The notes under the pieces: generated by a model | What the model saw: the letters and a program-made list of their open reading frames with translations, nothing else | Databases searched by the model: none | Told to the model about the DNA's origin: nothing | Shown here: piece after piece, positions 23,154 through 31,705 of the stretch | Layout of the letters: every line of letters begins with the position of its first letter | How positions within the stretch are numbered: the stretch's first letter is position 1 | Origin: Candidatus Pacearchaeota archaeon | GTDB taxonomy: Archaea > Nanobdellota > Nanobdellia > Pacearchaeales > GW2011-AR1 | Assembly: GCA_018304025.1 (NCBI GenBank) | Contig: JAGVXA010000007.1 | Coordinates: 1-48,102 of the forward strand | Direction: 5' to 3' | DNA length: 48,102 nt | Program-made: the position numbers and the translations under genes

Positions 23154-23194
23154 AGGATTTTATCATCTTAATTACTCTCCTCCCCAAATAATTC
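23154..23194. repeat. Member of dispersed intergenic repeat family
   Basis: AGGATTTTATCATCTTAATT, then ACTCTCCTCCCCAAATAATT. A degenerate form of the same block occurs at 25035-25064, 38262-38289, 38346-38427, 46884-46920 and 46951-46980, always between genes. The interval 23101-23322 holds nothing else except the promoter of the next gene. Confidence 0.5.
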
Positions 23195-23322
23195 ACAGCC
23201 CCTCGTCAAAAACCCGCAGCCGAACAGGATTCCTTTTATAATAACTAATCCCCTCTCCAAAAATAATTCTTCCCTTTCCAAATCTCCAAAAACTTTATAA
23301 TCCCCAAAACCAATAAAATAAA

Positions 23323-23463
23323 ATGCCGGAAGAAAACAACTCATGCATTTTTCCAAAATGCCCTCAATGCGGAAAAGGTTACTTGCTGCCTTTCTCGTAC
23401 AAAGAAGACGTCTTCGAAAAATGGAAATGCTCCGAATGCGAGCACGTAATAAACAAAAGATAA
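23323..23463 (+). CDS. 46-residue zinc-ribbon protein
   Basis: Contains CPQCGKGYLLPFSYKED and CSECEHVINKR, so two CxxC pairs about 20 residues apart, plus Cys8. TTTATAATC about 26 bp upstream gives a leaderless start. It ends one base before the cyclophilin ATG, so the two are co-expressed. Confidence 0.7.
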   Translation: MPEENNSCIFPKCPQCGKGYLLPFSYKEDVFEKWKCSECEHVINKR

Positions 23464-23464
23464 A

Positions 23465-24055
23465 ATGAAAAAACAAACCGCAATCTTTTTAATAGCAGTC
23501 GCAATTATAATCCTTCTAATAGTCTTGCCAAGAATAGAAATAAATAATCTCTCAATTACAAATATCATAATAGATAAAATACAAATGACACCAACCACAA
23601 AAATCCTCTTAGAAACAAACCACGGAAACATAGTCATAGAATTATACGACGACATGCCAATCACAACAGGCAATTTCAAAAATTTAGTAGAACAAGGAAC
23701 CTACGACGGAGTAATTTTCCACAGAATAATTGACGGATTCATGATACAAGGCGGCGACCCGACAGGAACAGGCTACGGCGATTCATCAATTCCAAATATC
23801 AAAGACGAATTCACTCACAAAGGTGGAAACAAAAACAACAGGGGAACAATCTCAATGGCGAACGCAGGCCCAAATACCGGAAGCTCGCAATTCTTCATAA
23901 ACTTGGTAAACAACAATTTCTTGGACACAAAACATCCTGCATTCGGCAAAGTCATTGAAGGCATGGACGTCGTCGATGAAATCGCAAAAGTTGAAACAAA
24001 CGCGCAGGATCGCCCCCTCAAAGACGTTGTTATAATAAAAGCAACAATCCAATAA
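23465..24055 (+). CDS. Membrane-anchored cyclophilin-type PPIase
   Basis: Peptidyl-prolyl cis-trans isomerase. The first ~22 residues form a membrane anchor (AIFLIAVAIIILLIVL), then a short linker and the cyclophilin domain from about residue 44. Conserved parts are FHRIIDGFMIQGGDPTGTG, MANAGPNTGSSQFFI and HPAFGKVIEGMDVVD. The catalytic Arg (FHR) is kept; the cyclosporin-site Trp is His (TKHPAFG), as in many prokaryotic forms. It probably acts on extracytoplasmic proteins. Co-transcribed with the small zinc protein before it. Confidence 0.95.
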   Translation: MKKQTAIFLIAVAIIILLIVLPRIEINNLSITNIIIDKIQMTPTTKILLETNHGNIVIELYDDMPITTGNFKNLVEQGTYDGVIFHRIIDGFMIQGGDPTGTGYGDSSIPNIKDEFTHKGGNKNNRGTISMANAGPNTGSSQFFINLVNNNFLDTKHPAFGKVIEGMDVVDEIAKVETNAQDRPLKDVVIIKATIQ

Positions 24056-24094
24056 TTCTTATCTTTTCTTGCTAAAAACTCCCCAACCCAACAA

Positions 24095-24165
24095 TTTAAA
24101 TACCCACTTTCTCCAATATTTATGTTAAGTAAAAGCTTAGCGAAGATAAATGATTCAGGAGGAAG
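24095..24165 (+). promoter_or_regulatory. Promoter and leader of RRM gene
   Basis: TTTAAATA at 24095-24102 predicts transcription from about 24122, where an in-frame ATG lies. AGGAGG at 24157-24162 precedes a second ATG at 24167. The intervening 45 nt is either a 5' leader or a 15-residue extension. Confidence 0.5.
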
Positions 24166-24166
24166 A

Positions 24167-24421
24167 ATGAAAGTATATGTAGGAAATTTGCCTTACAAAG
24201 TAACTGACAAAGATCTTAAAGAGATGTTTTCAGAATACGGCGAAGTGACAGAAGCTGTAGTTATAACCGACAAGTACTCAGGCCGATCAAAAGGATTCGG
24301 ATTTGTAACTTTCGAAAATGACGAAGAAGCTAATCAGGCAATTGAAGCAATGAATGGCAAGGACATTGAAGGTAGAGAACTTAAAGTGAACGAAGCCAGA
24401 CCAATGAAATCAAGAGAATAA
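24167..24421 (+). CDS. RRM-type RNA-binding protein
   Basis: Single RNA recognition motif of 84 residues with RNP2 VYVGNL (3-8) and RNP1 KGFGFVTF (42-49). It resembles the small RRM proteins of cyanobacteria and DPANN archaea, thought to be RNA chaperones. I chose ATG 24167 because it follows AGGAGG and puts RNP2 at the usual N-terminal place; the upstream ATG at 24122 would add 15 residues. Monocistronic. Confidence 0.95.
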   Translation: MKVYVGNLPYKVTDKDLKEMFSEYGEVTEAVVITDKYSGRSKGFGFVTFENDEEANQAIEAMNGKDIEGRELKVNEARPMKSRE

Positions 24422-24515
24422 ATTTATTTATTACTTAAGATTTTAATTTATTTTTTAATTTTTTCTTTACAATTTTTAATTTTTTCTTTAAATGAGTAAT
24501 TTGAAATTACCTGTG

Positions 24516-24914
24516 CTATTCAGAAAGCTCTGTAACTCTTCTTCTTGCTGATTCGTCTAGAATTATACCCTTTGGTCCAACAAAGACCGAATAGACATCC
24601 CCATTAAGCGCATCGTTTGTTCCATCTTGCTGAGGCATATGTGCCGTGATACAATAAATTGCATCTTCAGGAGCTAAGTCTCTTTGATGGTCTACAAGTG
24701 CTATTACAATTCCCGGATTTCTAGGAGAGTCAACTGTTACAGTAGGGCGATTTAAGGAATATAAATTCACTTCTAAAGAGCCGTCATATAATCTTGCTTT
24801 TGCACTCCCTTTATCTGTTGCTATAGCGACTTTAGTATCTTTTAAATTAACACCTAATTCTGATGCTAACTGCACAATAAGTGCTAAGCCTTTAACATTT
24901 TGTTTTTTTGCCAT
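24516..24914 (-). CDS. Unknown 132-residue protein
   Basis: No family recognised. Soluble, mixed alpha/beta, with a possible beta-sandwich pattern (KVAIATDKGSAKARLYDGS and VTVDSPRNPGIVIALVDHQ). No Cys clusters or known motif apart from one Cys (YCITAHM). Monocistronic on the minus strand. Confidence 0.65.
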   Translation of the reverse strand: MAKKQNVKGLALIVQLASELGVNLKDTKVAIATDKGSAKARLYDGSLEVNLYSLNRPTVTVDSPRNPGIVIALVDHQRDLAPEDAIYCITAHMPQQDGTNDALNGDVYSVFVGPKGIILDESARRRVTELSE

Positions 24915-25034
24915 ACTCTTTATGGATAAATCCTATTTTTAAATATTCTTATGCTTTAATAACCTTAAGATAATAAGAATGCCCTGCAGAGCATTAAATT
25001 CACAACCCGCCATTAGTAAAACTCGCAATTTATC

Positions 25035-25064
25035 GAGGATTCTTTCCAAATAATTACTCTCCCC
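25035..25064. repeat. Dispersed intergenic repeat, second copy
   Basis: GAGGATTCTTTCCAAATAAT then TACTCTCCCC resembles the block at 23154-23194 with parts rearranged. It lies between the genes at 24516 and 25074; nothing else is seen there. Confidence 0.4.
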
Positions 25065-25073
25065 AACAAAAAT

Positions 25074-25709
25074 TCACTTAAACCAATGCTTATTCAAATT
25101 AATAAAATTCTTCTCCCAATTTTCTATAAATCTAAACCCTCCCCGAAGATAAAAATACCCAATAAGAGAAACGATTAAAGCCCCGATAGAATCAACAATC
25201 AAATCCCACATCGTGTCAACTATTCCTGTTTCCTGCATGTGCATTCCGAAAATTTGGTCCAGCCCGAATTCAAAAATTTCCCAAATCGCGCCGGCAGATA
25301 AAGCAAAACAAAAAGCAAAAATAGCAATAAATCCCAAGCCCATCTTAATTCTTACTTTCTCTTCATTGTTCAAAATCCAAACCAAAGTAAATCCAATTAA
25401 AGCGATAATCAATCCGGAAATCGTATGCAAAAGCCCGTCCCACCACCAAAATCTGGTATAGAAGCTGTTAATCTCTCCAAGATACAGCGACGCAAAAATA
25501 AATGCCATAATCAAAAGTTCAAACTCGCTCGGATAATCAATTTTCGACGTCTTTTCAATAATGCCCGGCAGACTTATCAAAATTAAAGTAAGTATAGAAT
25601 AAAACAAAATATTCCATTCCCCAAAATAAATCGATTGCCCAATTGCAAAAATCAAAAGCAGCCTGAACGCATGCGCCATCCAGAATTTTACGCTATCAAT
25701 CCTCTTCAT
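25074..25709 (-). CDS. DUF2238/YjdF-like membrane protein
   Basis: Product of 211 residues with six or more membrane segments. Family marks are WWWDGLLHTISG in the middle and GAIWEIFEFGLDQIFG, then DTMWDLIVDSIGAL, which match the DUF2238 inner-membrane family. The acidic and aromatic residues within the membrane suggest a transport or enzymatic site but the function is unknown. Monocistronic. Confidence 0.75.
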   Translation of the reverse strand: MKRIDSVKFWMAHAFRLLLIFAIGQSIYFGEWNILFYSILTLILISLPGIIEKTSKIDYPSEFELLIMAFIFASLYLGEINSFYTRFWWWDGLLHTISGLIIALIGFTLVWILNNEEKVRIKMGLGFIAIFAFCFALSAGAIWEIFEFGLDQIFGMHMQETGIVDTMWDLIVDSIGALIVSLIGYFYLRGGFRFIENWEKNFINLNKHWFK

Positions 25710-25815
25710 AAAATAGCGAGGTAAAAATGATTTATAAATTTACTCAATTCCCCCTAATCAAAACCCCAACCCCACCGAACCCCCTTCCCAAATAATTAAT
25801 CCTCCCGAATACAAA

Positions 25816-26241
25816 TTACCCCTTAATAATCTCCCCAACTCTCCCAAGTATTTTTTCCTTCTGCTCTGAATTAAGCTGCTCATCCAAAGAAGGATAAAAA
25901 TTCTCATCCTCAAACTTTGCGTGGCTTCTGAGCATAGAAATAACTTTGTCAACATTTTCCCGGCGCAAATTCTTCTCCGCTTTTTCAACAAGTTTCATAA
26001 TCTCTTCGTGTTCTCTCAGTATCCGGTCAACGCTTGAAACCTCCCAGCTGCTCGCAGGAACATAAAGACTGAACACAGCGTTCTCCTCGATAAAAAAGTG
26101 CTTCTGGATATTCCATTTGATTTCATTTAATTTTTCTTTAATAGAACTGCCCCCCTCGCCGATGTGGTTCTCAAATTTCTTCAGCATCGATTCCATTTTC
26201 TTATGCTCTGCGAGCATCGCTTCCTGAATCAGTTTTTCCAT
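25816..26241 (-). CDS. Hemerythrin-like HHE protein
   Basis: Four-helix HHE cation-binding domain of 141 residues. Candidate iron ligands are His in AEHKKME, HFFIEENAVF, REHEEIM and LRSHAKFEDENFYP. Such proteins bind a di-iron centre and act in oxygen or nitric oxide sensing or iron storage. I chose ATG 26241 rather than an upstream TTG because a TATA-like TTTATACTA lies about 25 bp before it. Confidence 0.8.
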   Translation of the reverse strand: MEKLIQEAMLAEHKKMESMLKKFENHIGEGGSSIKEKLNEIKWNIQKHFFIEENAVFSLYVPASSWEVSSVDRILREHEEIMKLVEKAEKNLRRENVDKVISMLRSHAKFEDENFYPSLDEQLNSEQKEKILGRVGEIIKG

Positions 26242-26314
26242 CAAGTAAAGTGAGATACCTAGTATAAATTCTCTTCGGTTGCGAGAATAGTCCAATTATA
26301 TAGTCTCAGATTTA

Positions 26315-26659
26315 TCAAATATTTAAATGTAAAATCGACCAATTTTTATTTCTTAATGCATGCTCTGGATTATACGTGCCTTTTTTTGCCCACATAAGAC
26401 TCATGTTATCTTCTCCACTACCGCTGCTCTCTAATAAATAATCAGAATTTACAAAATATAATATGTCTGGAATTGGGCTCTGGTCGACTCTCACGCAAGT
26501 TAAATCAGGAACCATTAATCTTCTATCCCGGATAATAAAAAAATACTCTGGTCCATGAAAAAGATTATCTGCACTCGTTCCGTCATGTTGCCTTAAGTAT
26601 TCTTCTAAATTCCCCCTAATTTCAGGAGAATAAGGCCTAAAAAAATCTTTGAAATTCAT
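26315..26659 (-). CDS. Unknown 114-residue protein
   Basis: No family recognised. Begins MNFKDFFRPYSPEIRGNLEE and holds FFIIRDRRLMVPDLTCVRVD. The ATG at 26659 is preferred to an upstream TTG since TTTATAAAA lies about 26 bp before it. Monocistronic. Confidence 0.6.
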   Translation of the reverse strand: MNFKDFFRPYSPEIRGNLEEYLRQHDGTSADNLFHGPEYFFIIRDRRLMVPDLTCVRVDQSPIPDILYFVNSDYLLESSGSGEDNMSLMWAKKGTYNPEHALRNKNWSILHLNI

Positions 26660-26772
26660 ATGCAGATAAAAATGTGGTTTTTTATAAATTTTTATCTCCA
26701 ATTATAGAAAAAATAATTTCTATTTCCAAAATCAAACAATTTATAAAATCCCTTTCCTAAATAAATAAAAAG

Positions 26773-27828
26773 ATGGAAATAAAAATCTTGCTAAAACCAA
26801 AGGACTTCAAGCCCAGCTATAAAAGTTGGGAAATTGAAGGAATCCTGAACCCTGGCGCAATTCGCCTTCCAAACAAAAAAATTCTTCTGATGGTTAGAGT
26901 TGCAGAATCTTTTCCGAAACTCAAGGAGCAAAATTTTTGTCCGATAATCGTCACAAAAAAAGAATATGACAAAGAAAAAGATAAATCTCTAAAAGGAGTC
27001 ATCGGAAAAAACAAAAATTATTTTGTTTCAGATTCTTGCAAATTGCCGACGATTTCGCATTTCCGGAAAGTAATTCTTTCTAAAGACGGGTTGAAAGTAG
27101 AAAAGAAAAGTCAAGTTCAAGACTTTTCCCCCGCCCCCGAAACCAGCGAATACGGAGTCGAGGATCCCAGAATAGTTAGAATTGGCGGGAAGTATCTGAT
27201 GACTTATGTTTCTGTGTCAGAAGCAAGCGGCGTTTCTGCAACTCTGGCAATTTCAAGTGATTTAAAAAACTGGGAAAGGAGGGGAATAATCTTTCAAGAG
27301 CAGAATAAAGACGTTGTAATCTTCCCGGAAAAAATAAACGGAAAATTTGTCGCCTTGAATCGCCCCGAAAGCAACATAATCAGCAAAGCAGACATTTGGA
27401 TTTCATACTCTAAAGATTTAATTTATTGGGGAAGGGAAAAAAACATTTTAAGAACTCGCGAATATTCTTGGGAAGAAGCAAGAAACGGCGCAGGCCCCCC
27501 GCCGATAAAAACAAAAAAAGGATGGCTTGTGATTTATCACGGCGTTAGGCTCGTAGACAATAATTCAGTTTACAGCGCCGGCGCAGTTCTTCTGGATTTG
27601 AAAAACCCTGAAAAAATCCTGGCCCGCTCTCCAGCCAACAAGCCGCTGTATTCCCCGGAAAATATATTTGAAAAACAAGGATTCATGAATAACGTCACTT
27701 TCCCAACTGGCCTTGTCGAAGACCTAAACAAAAAAGACGTCTTGATTTACAGCGGCGGAGCCGACACCATAACTACAGTAAGAAAAATCTCTCTGGAGAA
27801 AATTTTCAAGTCGCTGGAATATTACTAA
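26773..27828 (+). CDS. GH130-family glycoside phosphorylase/hydrolase
   Basis: Five-bladed beta-propeller protein of 351 residues. Family marks include LNPGAIRL, the VEDPRIVRIGGKYLMTYVS block with a conserved Asp, DVVIFPEKINGKFVALNRPE, GAGPPPIKTKKGWLVIYHGV and FPTGLVEDL near the end. GH130 enzymes cleave beta-mannosides, mostly by phosphorolysis to mannose-1-phosphate. Nearby are an alpha/alpha-toroid protein (28308) and a ManC-like cupin (30350), consistent with mannose metabolism. TATA-like TTTATAAAA lies upstream. Exact substrate is not predictable. Confidence 0.88.
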   Translation: MEIKILLKPKDFKPSYKSWEIEGILNPGAIRLPNKKILLMVRVAESFPKLKEQNFCPIIVTKKEYDKEKDKSLKGVIGKNKNYFVSDSCKLPTISHFRKVILSKDGLKVEKKSQVQDFSPAPETSEYGVEDPRIVRIGGKYLMTYVSVSEASGVSATLAISSDLKNWERRGIIFQEQNKDVVIFPEKINGKFVALNRPESNIISKADIWISYSKDLIYWGREKNILRTREYSWEEARNGAGPPPIKTKKGWLVIYHGVRLVDNNSVYSAGAVLLDLKNPEKILARSPANKPLYSPENIFEKQGFMNNVTFPTGLVEDLNKKDVLIYSGGADTITTVRKISLEKIFKSLEYY

Positions 27829-28171
27829 TTGACCAGGGACTCTGAAGCCCGCCGACATAAACTTTGGGGCCGCCATATTGGTCAGAAGTTATATCAATAA
27901 CTAATTCATCCAATAAAAGAAATGTATGGTTGTTCTCCCCGTATTTTCCCATTGCAATTTTACCGTCGGGAAAAATCTTTTTCAAATAAACCGTAGCTAA
28001 ACCGCAATTTAAGCGCGGAAACATTTCTCTGGCATGCGCCATAAAAGAATCGATATCATCGAGAGGATTATATTGCCGGTATAATAATTTTAGCTCAGAT
28101 TCGTCAATCGCTCCAGCTTCAAAATCTGCTCTAACTCTGCAGGCGATTTCTCTAGTCTTCATTAAATCCAT
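27806..28171 (-). CDS. Small protein with possible Cys-His-Asp site
   Basis: Product of 121 residues. PRLNCGLATVYLKK followed by NNHTFLLLDELVIDITSDQY resembles papain-like or NlpC-type cysteine protease cores (Cys at a helix start, His then Asp on following strands). This is a pattern resemblance, not a firm family match. Its 3' end overlaps the convergent GH130 gene by 23 bp. Confidence 0.55.
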   Translation of the reverse strand: MDLMKTREIACRVRADFEAGAIDESELKLLYRQYNPLDDIDSFMAHAREMFPRLNCGLATVYLKKIFPDGKIAMGKYGENNHTFLLLDELVIDITSDQYGGPKVYVGGLQSPWSISNIPAT

Positions 28172-28278
28172 AACTCCAGTAAAATTTAAACAAATATAAA
28201 TCTAATGTTCAAAAATAACTAATATTTTAATTTGTCTTCCAGTTAATTATTTCTGCAAAATCTTCTTCCCAGCAAACA

Positions 28279-28287
28279 ATTATAAAT
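28279..28287 (+). promoter_or_regulatory. TATA box, leaderless promoter for 28308 gene
   Basis: ATTATAAAT lies about 25 bp before the ATG at 28308; no ribosome site is visible. Confidence 0.5.
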
Positions 28288-28307
28288 CTCAAGCCCTAAA
28301 TTAAAGC

Positions 28308-29348
28308 ATGAACACAATTAATCTAACCCACATCCTAAAAATGACTGACAGCGTCGGAATCTTCCAGCACGCAAACCGCAAAGAGCCGAATTTAGAAGAA
28401 GGCTACACAACTTGCGACAATTCAAGATGTTTAATCCTTTCAACAGCATTAGAAAACTCCCACCAAACAAAAAATCTCTCAAATACTTATCTCTCTTTTT
28501 TAGAAAAAGCATTCAATCCACACAATAAAAGGTTCAGAAATTTTCTAACCAGCGCAGGAGTGTGGATTAGCGGCGAAGAAAAGAAAAACGATTCAGGTTC
28601 AGAAGACAGCCACGGCAGGGCGCTTTGGGGATTGGGATTTGCAATCGCAAAAACAAGCGACGAAGCCATAAAAGCAAGAGCCCAAAAACTTTTTGACAGC
28701 GCCGTCGAGCCAATAATTTCTTTTACGTCGCCAAGAGCCTGGGCGTATTCTATCCGCGGAATAGACTATTATTTAGAAGCGTATCCAGATTCAAAACAGC
28801 CGCTCGCCGCAGCTGAAAACTTAGCTGATAAATTATTAATTTTTTATAATGAAAATAATTCAAAAAGCTGGATTTGGTTTGAAGATATTCTTTCTTACGC
28901 TAACGGGGCTTTGCCGCAAGCACTATTAATCACAGGGCGCAGGTTAGAAAGACACGACATGATAGAAGCAGGATTAAAATCACTGGAATGGCTGGACACT
29001 GTTCAAACCGACGATAAAACCAAGCATTTTGTTCCAATCGGGTGCAAGGGATTTTGGGAGAAAGGAAAAGAAAAAGCAAGATATGACCAGCAGCCAATCG
29101 AAGCGCACGAAATGATTTTAGCATGCAAGGAAGCTTACAGAATTACTCAGAATAAACTCTGGAAAGAAAGAGCAGCAAAATCATTGAATTGGTACCTGGG
29201 AGAAAATGATTTGAAATTAAAATTATACGACGCTGAAACAGGCGCATGCTACGACGGGCTGGGGCACGAAACAGTGAACAATAATCAAGGCGCAGAATCC
29301 ACAATTTCCGCGCTCCTTTCTTTAATCGAGGCGAATCAATTTTTATAG
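28308..29348 (+). CDS. Alpha/alpha-toroid protein (six-hairpin glycosidase-like)
   Basis: The 346 residues are built of repeated helical hairpins, with RALWGLGFAIAKTSD, FTSPRAWAYSIRGIDYYLEA and ANGALPQALLITGRRL among the repeats. This is the pattern of (alpha/alpha)6-barrel carbohydrate enzymes. A conserved region YDQQPIEAHEMILACKEAY could contribute an active-site Glu. Similar proteins occur next to GH130 and glycosyltransferase genes in archaea and bacteria. Substrate unknown. Confidence 0.7.
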   Translation: MNTINLTHILKMTDSVGIFQHANRKEPNLEEGYTTCDNSRCLILSTALENSHQTKNLSNTYLSFLEKAFNPHNKRFRNFLTSAGVWISGEEKKNDSGSEDSHGRALWGLGFAIAKTSDEAIKARAQKLFDSAVEPIISFTSPRAWAYSIRGIDYYLEAYPDSKQPLAAAENLADKLLIFYNENNSKSWIWFEDILSYANGALPQALLITGRRLERHDMIEAGLKSLEWLDTVQTDDKTKHFVPIGCKGFWEKGKEKARYDQQPIEAHEMILACKEAYRITQNKLWKERAAKSLNWYLGENDLKLKLYDAETGACYDGLGHETVNNNQGAESTISALLSLIEANQFL

Positions 29349-29391
29349 AGAGATTTTTAAACATGAAAATTTATAATTAAACGAGGTGAAA

Positions 29392-30345
29392 ATGATAATC
29401 ACAAATTTAATATTTTTCTTAGCATCCTTGCTGGTGTTGATAAAATTCGCGGGGCACGCGATTAAATATTCTTCTCATCTTGCAAAAATTCTTAGATTCC
29501 CGGAGTTTATCGTAAGTTTTTTTATTATTGCTTTAATCTCTGTTCTTCCGGAAGCAACTGTCTCGATTATGTCTTCTTTTAACGGGGAGCCCGAGTTGGG
29601 ACTTGGAACTTTGTTGGGCTCAAACATAGTAGACCTAACTTTGGTTTTCGGGATAGTGGCTTTTTTTGCTTCAAAGGGAATAAAAGTTAAAAGTAAAATA
29701 TTGGGCGACAATTTTTTCTATCTTATTATCCTTTTATTTCCGCTAATCTTAGGTTTCGATGGAAGATTCTCTAGACTGGATGGTTTAATATTGGTATTAT
29801 TGGGCTCATTGTTTTTTGTTAAAATTTATAAAGATAACCGGCGGTTTCATAAAACAGTTCATCACAGAAAAAAACAGCCCTTTCTTAAAATTTTATTCTT
29901 TTTGATATTAAGTTTTGTGATTATTTTGCTAAGCGCATTTCTCACTGTAAAATTTGCGGTAAATTTTGCCCACGACGCAAAATTACCTGCAATATTAATA
30001 GGAATAACTATCTTGGCCATGGGAACCTGCCTCCCCGAATTAATCTTTTCAATTAGAGCAGTAAGAAAAAATCACGACAGTCTCGCTTTAGGAGACATAA
30101 TGGGAACAGTAATTACCGATGCGTCGATAATCTTAGGATTAATCGCGTTAATTTCCCCGTTTGACTGCAATTCTTATAATCTCTATATAACCGGTACCGC
30201 AATGTTCTTGGCAGGACTTCTCACAACTATTTTCATGAAATCTGAAAAGTCCATCAACAAAAAAGAAGGCGTGTTACTGATACTATTTTATCTCTTGTTT
30301 GTAGTTATAGCGTTTTACATAAATAATCTATTCGGGATTAAATAA
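29392..30345 (+). CDS. Na+/Ca2+ antiporter family (CaCA, YrbG-like)
   Basis: Integral membrane protein of 317 residues with ten or so TM segments. The two inverted alpha-repeats of the family are visible: ISVLPEATVSIMSSFNGEPE with GSNIVDLT, and GTCLPELIFSIRAVRKN with GDIMGTVITDAS. The acidic residues there form the ion site. GAGGTG 3-4 nt upstream supports ATG 29392; a GTG at 29386 is less likely. Probably exports Ca2+ in exchange for Na+. Confidence 0.9.
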   Translation: MIITNLIFFLASLLVLIKFAGHAIKYSSHLAKILRFPEFIVSFFIIALISVLPEATVSIMSSFNGEPELGLGTLLGSNIVDLTLVFGIVAFFASKGIKVKSKILGDNFFYLIILLFPLILGFDGRFSRLDGLILVLLGSLFFVKIYKDNRRFHKTVHHRKKQPFLKILFFLILSFVIILLSAFLTVKFAVNFAHDAKLPAILIGITILAMGTCLPELIFSIRAVRKNHDSLALGDIMGTVITDASIILGLIALISPFDCNSYNLYITGTAMFLAGLLTTIFMKSEKSINKKEGVLLILFYLLFVVIAFYINNLFGIK

Positions 30346-30349
30346 AAAA

Positions 30350-30703
30350 TTATTTTTTTCTGCCGTAGTCGTCCTCAACTCTGGCAATATCATCTTTGTC
30401 AAATTTCCCAAAAGAAATCTCTAAAATTTTTCCTTCTTTATTCAGCCCCTCTAGTCTATGCTCCATCTTTCTCTTGATTCTAAACTCATCACCTTTTTTC
30501 GCGTTTATTTTTTTGCGTCCAATCCAAACTTTGCAAGGTTCTAAAACTCTCCAGAACTCGTCCCTATGAGAATGATACTGCAAGCTCGTTCTCGCATGCG
30601 GTTTAACATTTAGAATTTTAACACTGCACATTGAATTCAAAACAAATTCTTCCTCTTTTCCCCACGGCTTCTTTATCACCTTTTTCATTATCTCTGTAAA
30701 CAT
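30350..30703 (-). CDS. Cupin resembling ManC C-terminal isomerase domain
   Basis: One-domain cupin of 117 residues. KKPWGKEEEFV, YHSHRDEFWRVLEP and HRLEG form the pattern of the phosphomannose isomerase domain at the C-terminus of type II ManC enzymes. It may interconvert fructose-6-phosphate and mannose-6-phosphate, though one-domain forms are often of unknown activity. AGGGAGAT 4 nt before the ATG fixes the start. Eleven bases separate it from the upstream Sfm1-like gene, so both share a transcript. Confidence 0.78.
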   Translation of the reverse strand: MFTEIMKKVIKKPWGKEEEFVLNSMCSVKILNVKPHARTSLQYHSHRDEFWRVLEPCKVWIGRKKINAKKGDEFRIKRKMEHRLEGLNKEGKILEISFGKFDKDDIARVEDDYGRKK

Positions 30704-30713
30704 ATCTCCCTTA

Positions 30714-31277
30714 TTAATGTTTCTTCAAATACTTAATTAACTCTTTCGAAATAATCGGCTTTCCGTCCCTTAACGGATATTTATACGGCAGGCTTGTTGA
30801 TTCAATTTTATTAATTTTAACTTTAATCTCGTCGGCAAATTCAATATCTTCCAATTTCCTGCCTTTGCAAATCTCGCTAACAACAAAAACCGCGCTGTCT
30901 GTGCTAAACTGGCTTTTTCCGATATTTCTAATTTCAGCATTTTTCATAAACCTTGTCAGCTCTTCCTCTGTTCTTTTCCGGGGCGGATTATCCCCAAGAA
31001 TTCCCCCAAATATAAAATAATTAAATTTCGAAGCATCTGCCGGTAAAAGTTTTTCGCCGCTTTCCATATCTAATAAACAAGCATTTTCAAGTTTCATCTC
31101 TTTGACAGATTCGCTAAAAACTTTTCCAAACTTCTTAACCTTGGCAAAATCTTTCAGTGGAACATTCGTGAACCATAAATTCCCTGCGCCGACAATCTTA
31201 GAAATATTTTTGTATTCAATAACGCACCATTCCCACATCTTCGGCTCCAGATGTTCAATTATAAAAATTGGTTTCAT
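30714..31277 (-). CDS. SPOUT methyltransferase, Sfm1/DUF431 family
   Basis: Product of 187 residues. The family block GGILGDNPPRKRT and the following IGKSQFSTDSAVFV and KYPLRDGKPIIS identify it as the SPOUT-fold DUF431 family. Its yeast member Sfm1 methylates an arginine of ribosomal protein uS3; the archaeal substrate is not known to me. The ATG at 31277 is chosen over an upstream TTG because a TATA-like TTTTTAAGG lies about 27 bp before it. Operon with the cupin gene. Confidence 0.82.
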   Translation of the reverse strand: MKPIFIIEHLEPKMWEWCVIEYKNISKIVGAGNLWFTNVPLKDFAKVKKFGKVFSESVKEMKLENACLLDMESGEKLLPADASKFNYFIFGGILGDNPPRKRTEEELTRFMKNAEIRNIGKSQFSTDSAVFVVSEICKGRKLEDIEFADEIKVKINKIESTSLPYKYPLRDGKPIISKELIKYLKKH

Positions 31278-31357
31278 CAAAGACAAAATAAAACGTACCT
31301 TAAAAATTTATTCTCTGGAACAATAATAATTAAATAACCAATTTCTAACTTTCTTCT

Positions 31358-31693
31358 ATGGCAATCCCGATATTAACAAGAGAACTGGGCATAGGACGAG
31401 TTTATGCTTCAACATCAAATGGCGAGGAACTTAATGCTCCAGTAATAAGATATCTAACTGGACCGACTGTCTTAGTTTATGATAAGTTTGAAACAAGAAA
31501 GCAAGCAGTAGAAATCAAAGCAGAAAACTTAAGAAAAAAAGGTAATGGTCTTGAAAAAATAAATGCCTGTGTTGTAGACTTTGAAGAAAAAAGGCAGCTT
31601 ATCCCTTACCCTTTATGGGCAGTACCTCTGGAATATGTCGAGATTGATCCAATTTTAGCAGAAACAATTATCAAAGCGCAAAATCCAAAATAA
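31358..31693 (+). CDS. Unknown 111-residue protein
   Basis: No family recognised. Mixed alpha/beta, begins MAIPILTRELGIGRVYASTS. A TATA-like TTAAATAA lies about 27 bp upstream. Convergent with the next gene, 12 bp apart. Confidence 0.6.
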   Translation: MAIPILTRELGIGRVYASTSNGEELNAPVIRYLTGPTVLVYDKFETRKQAVEIKAENLRKKGNGLEKINACVVDFEEKRQLIPYPLWAVPLEYVEIDPILAETIIKAQNPK

Positions 31694-31705
31694 TTATTTC
31701 CATCC

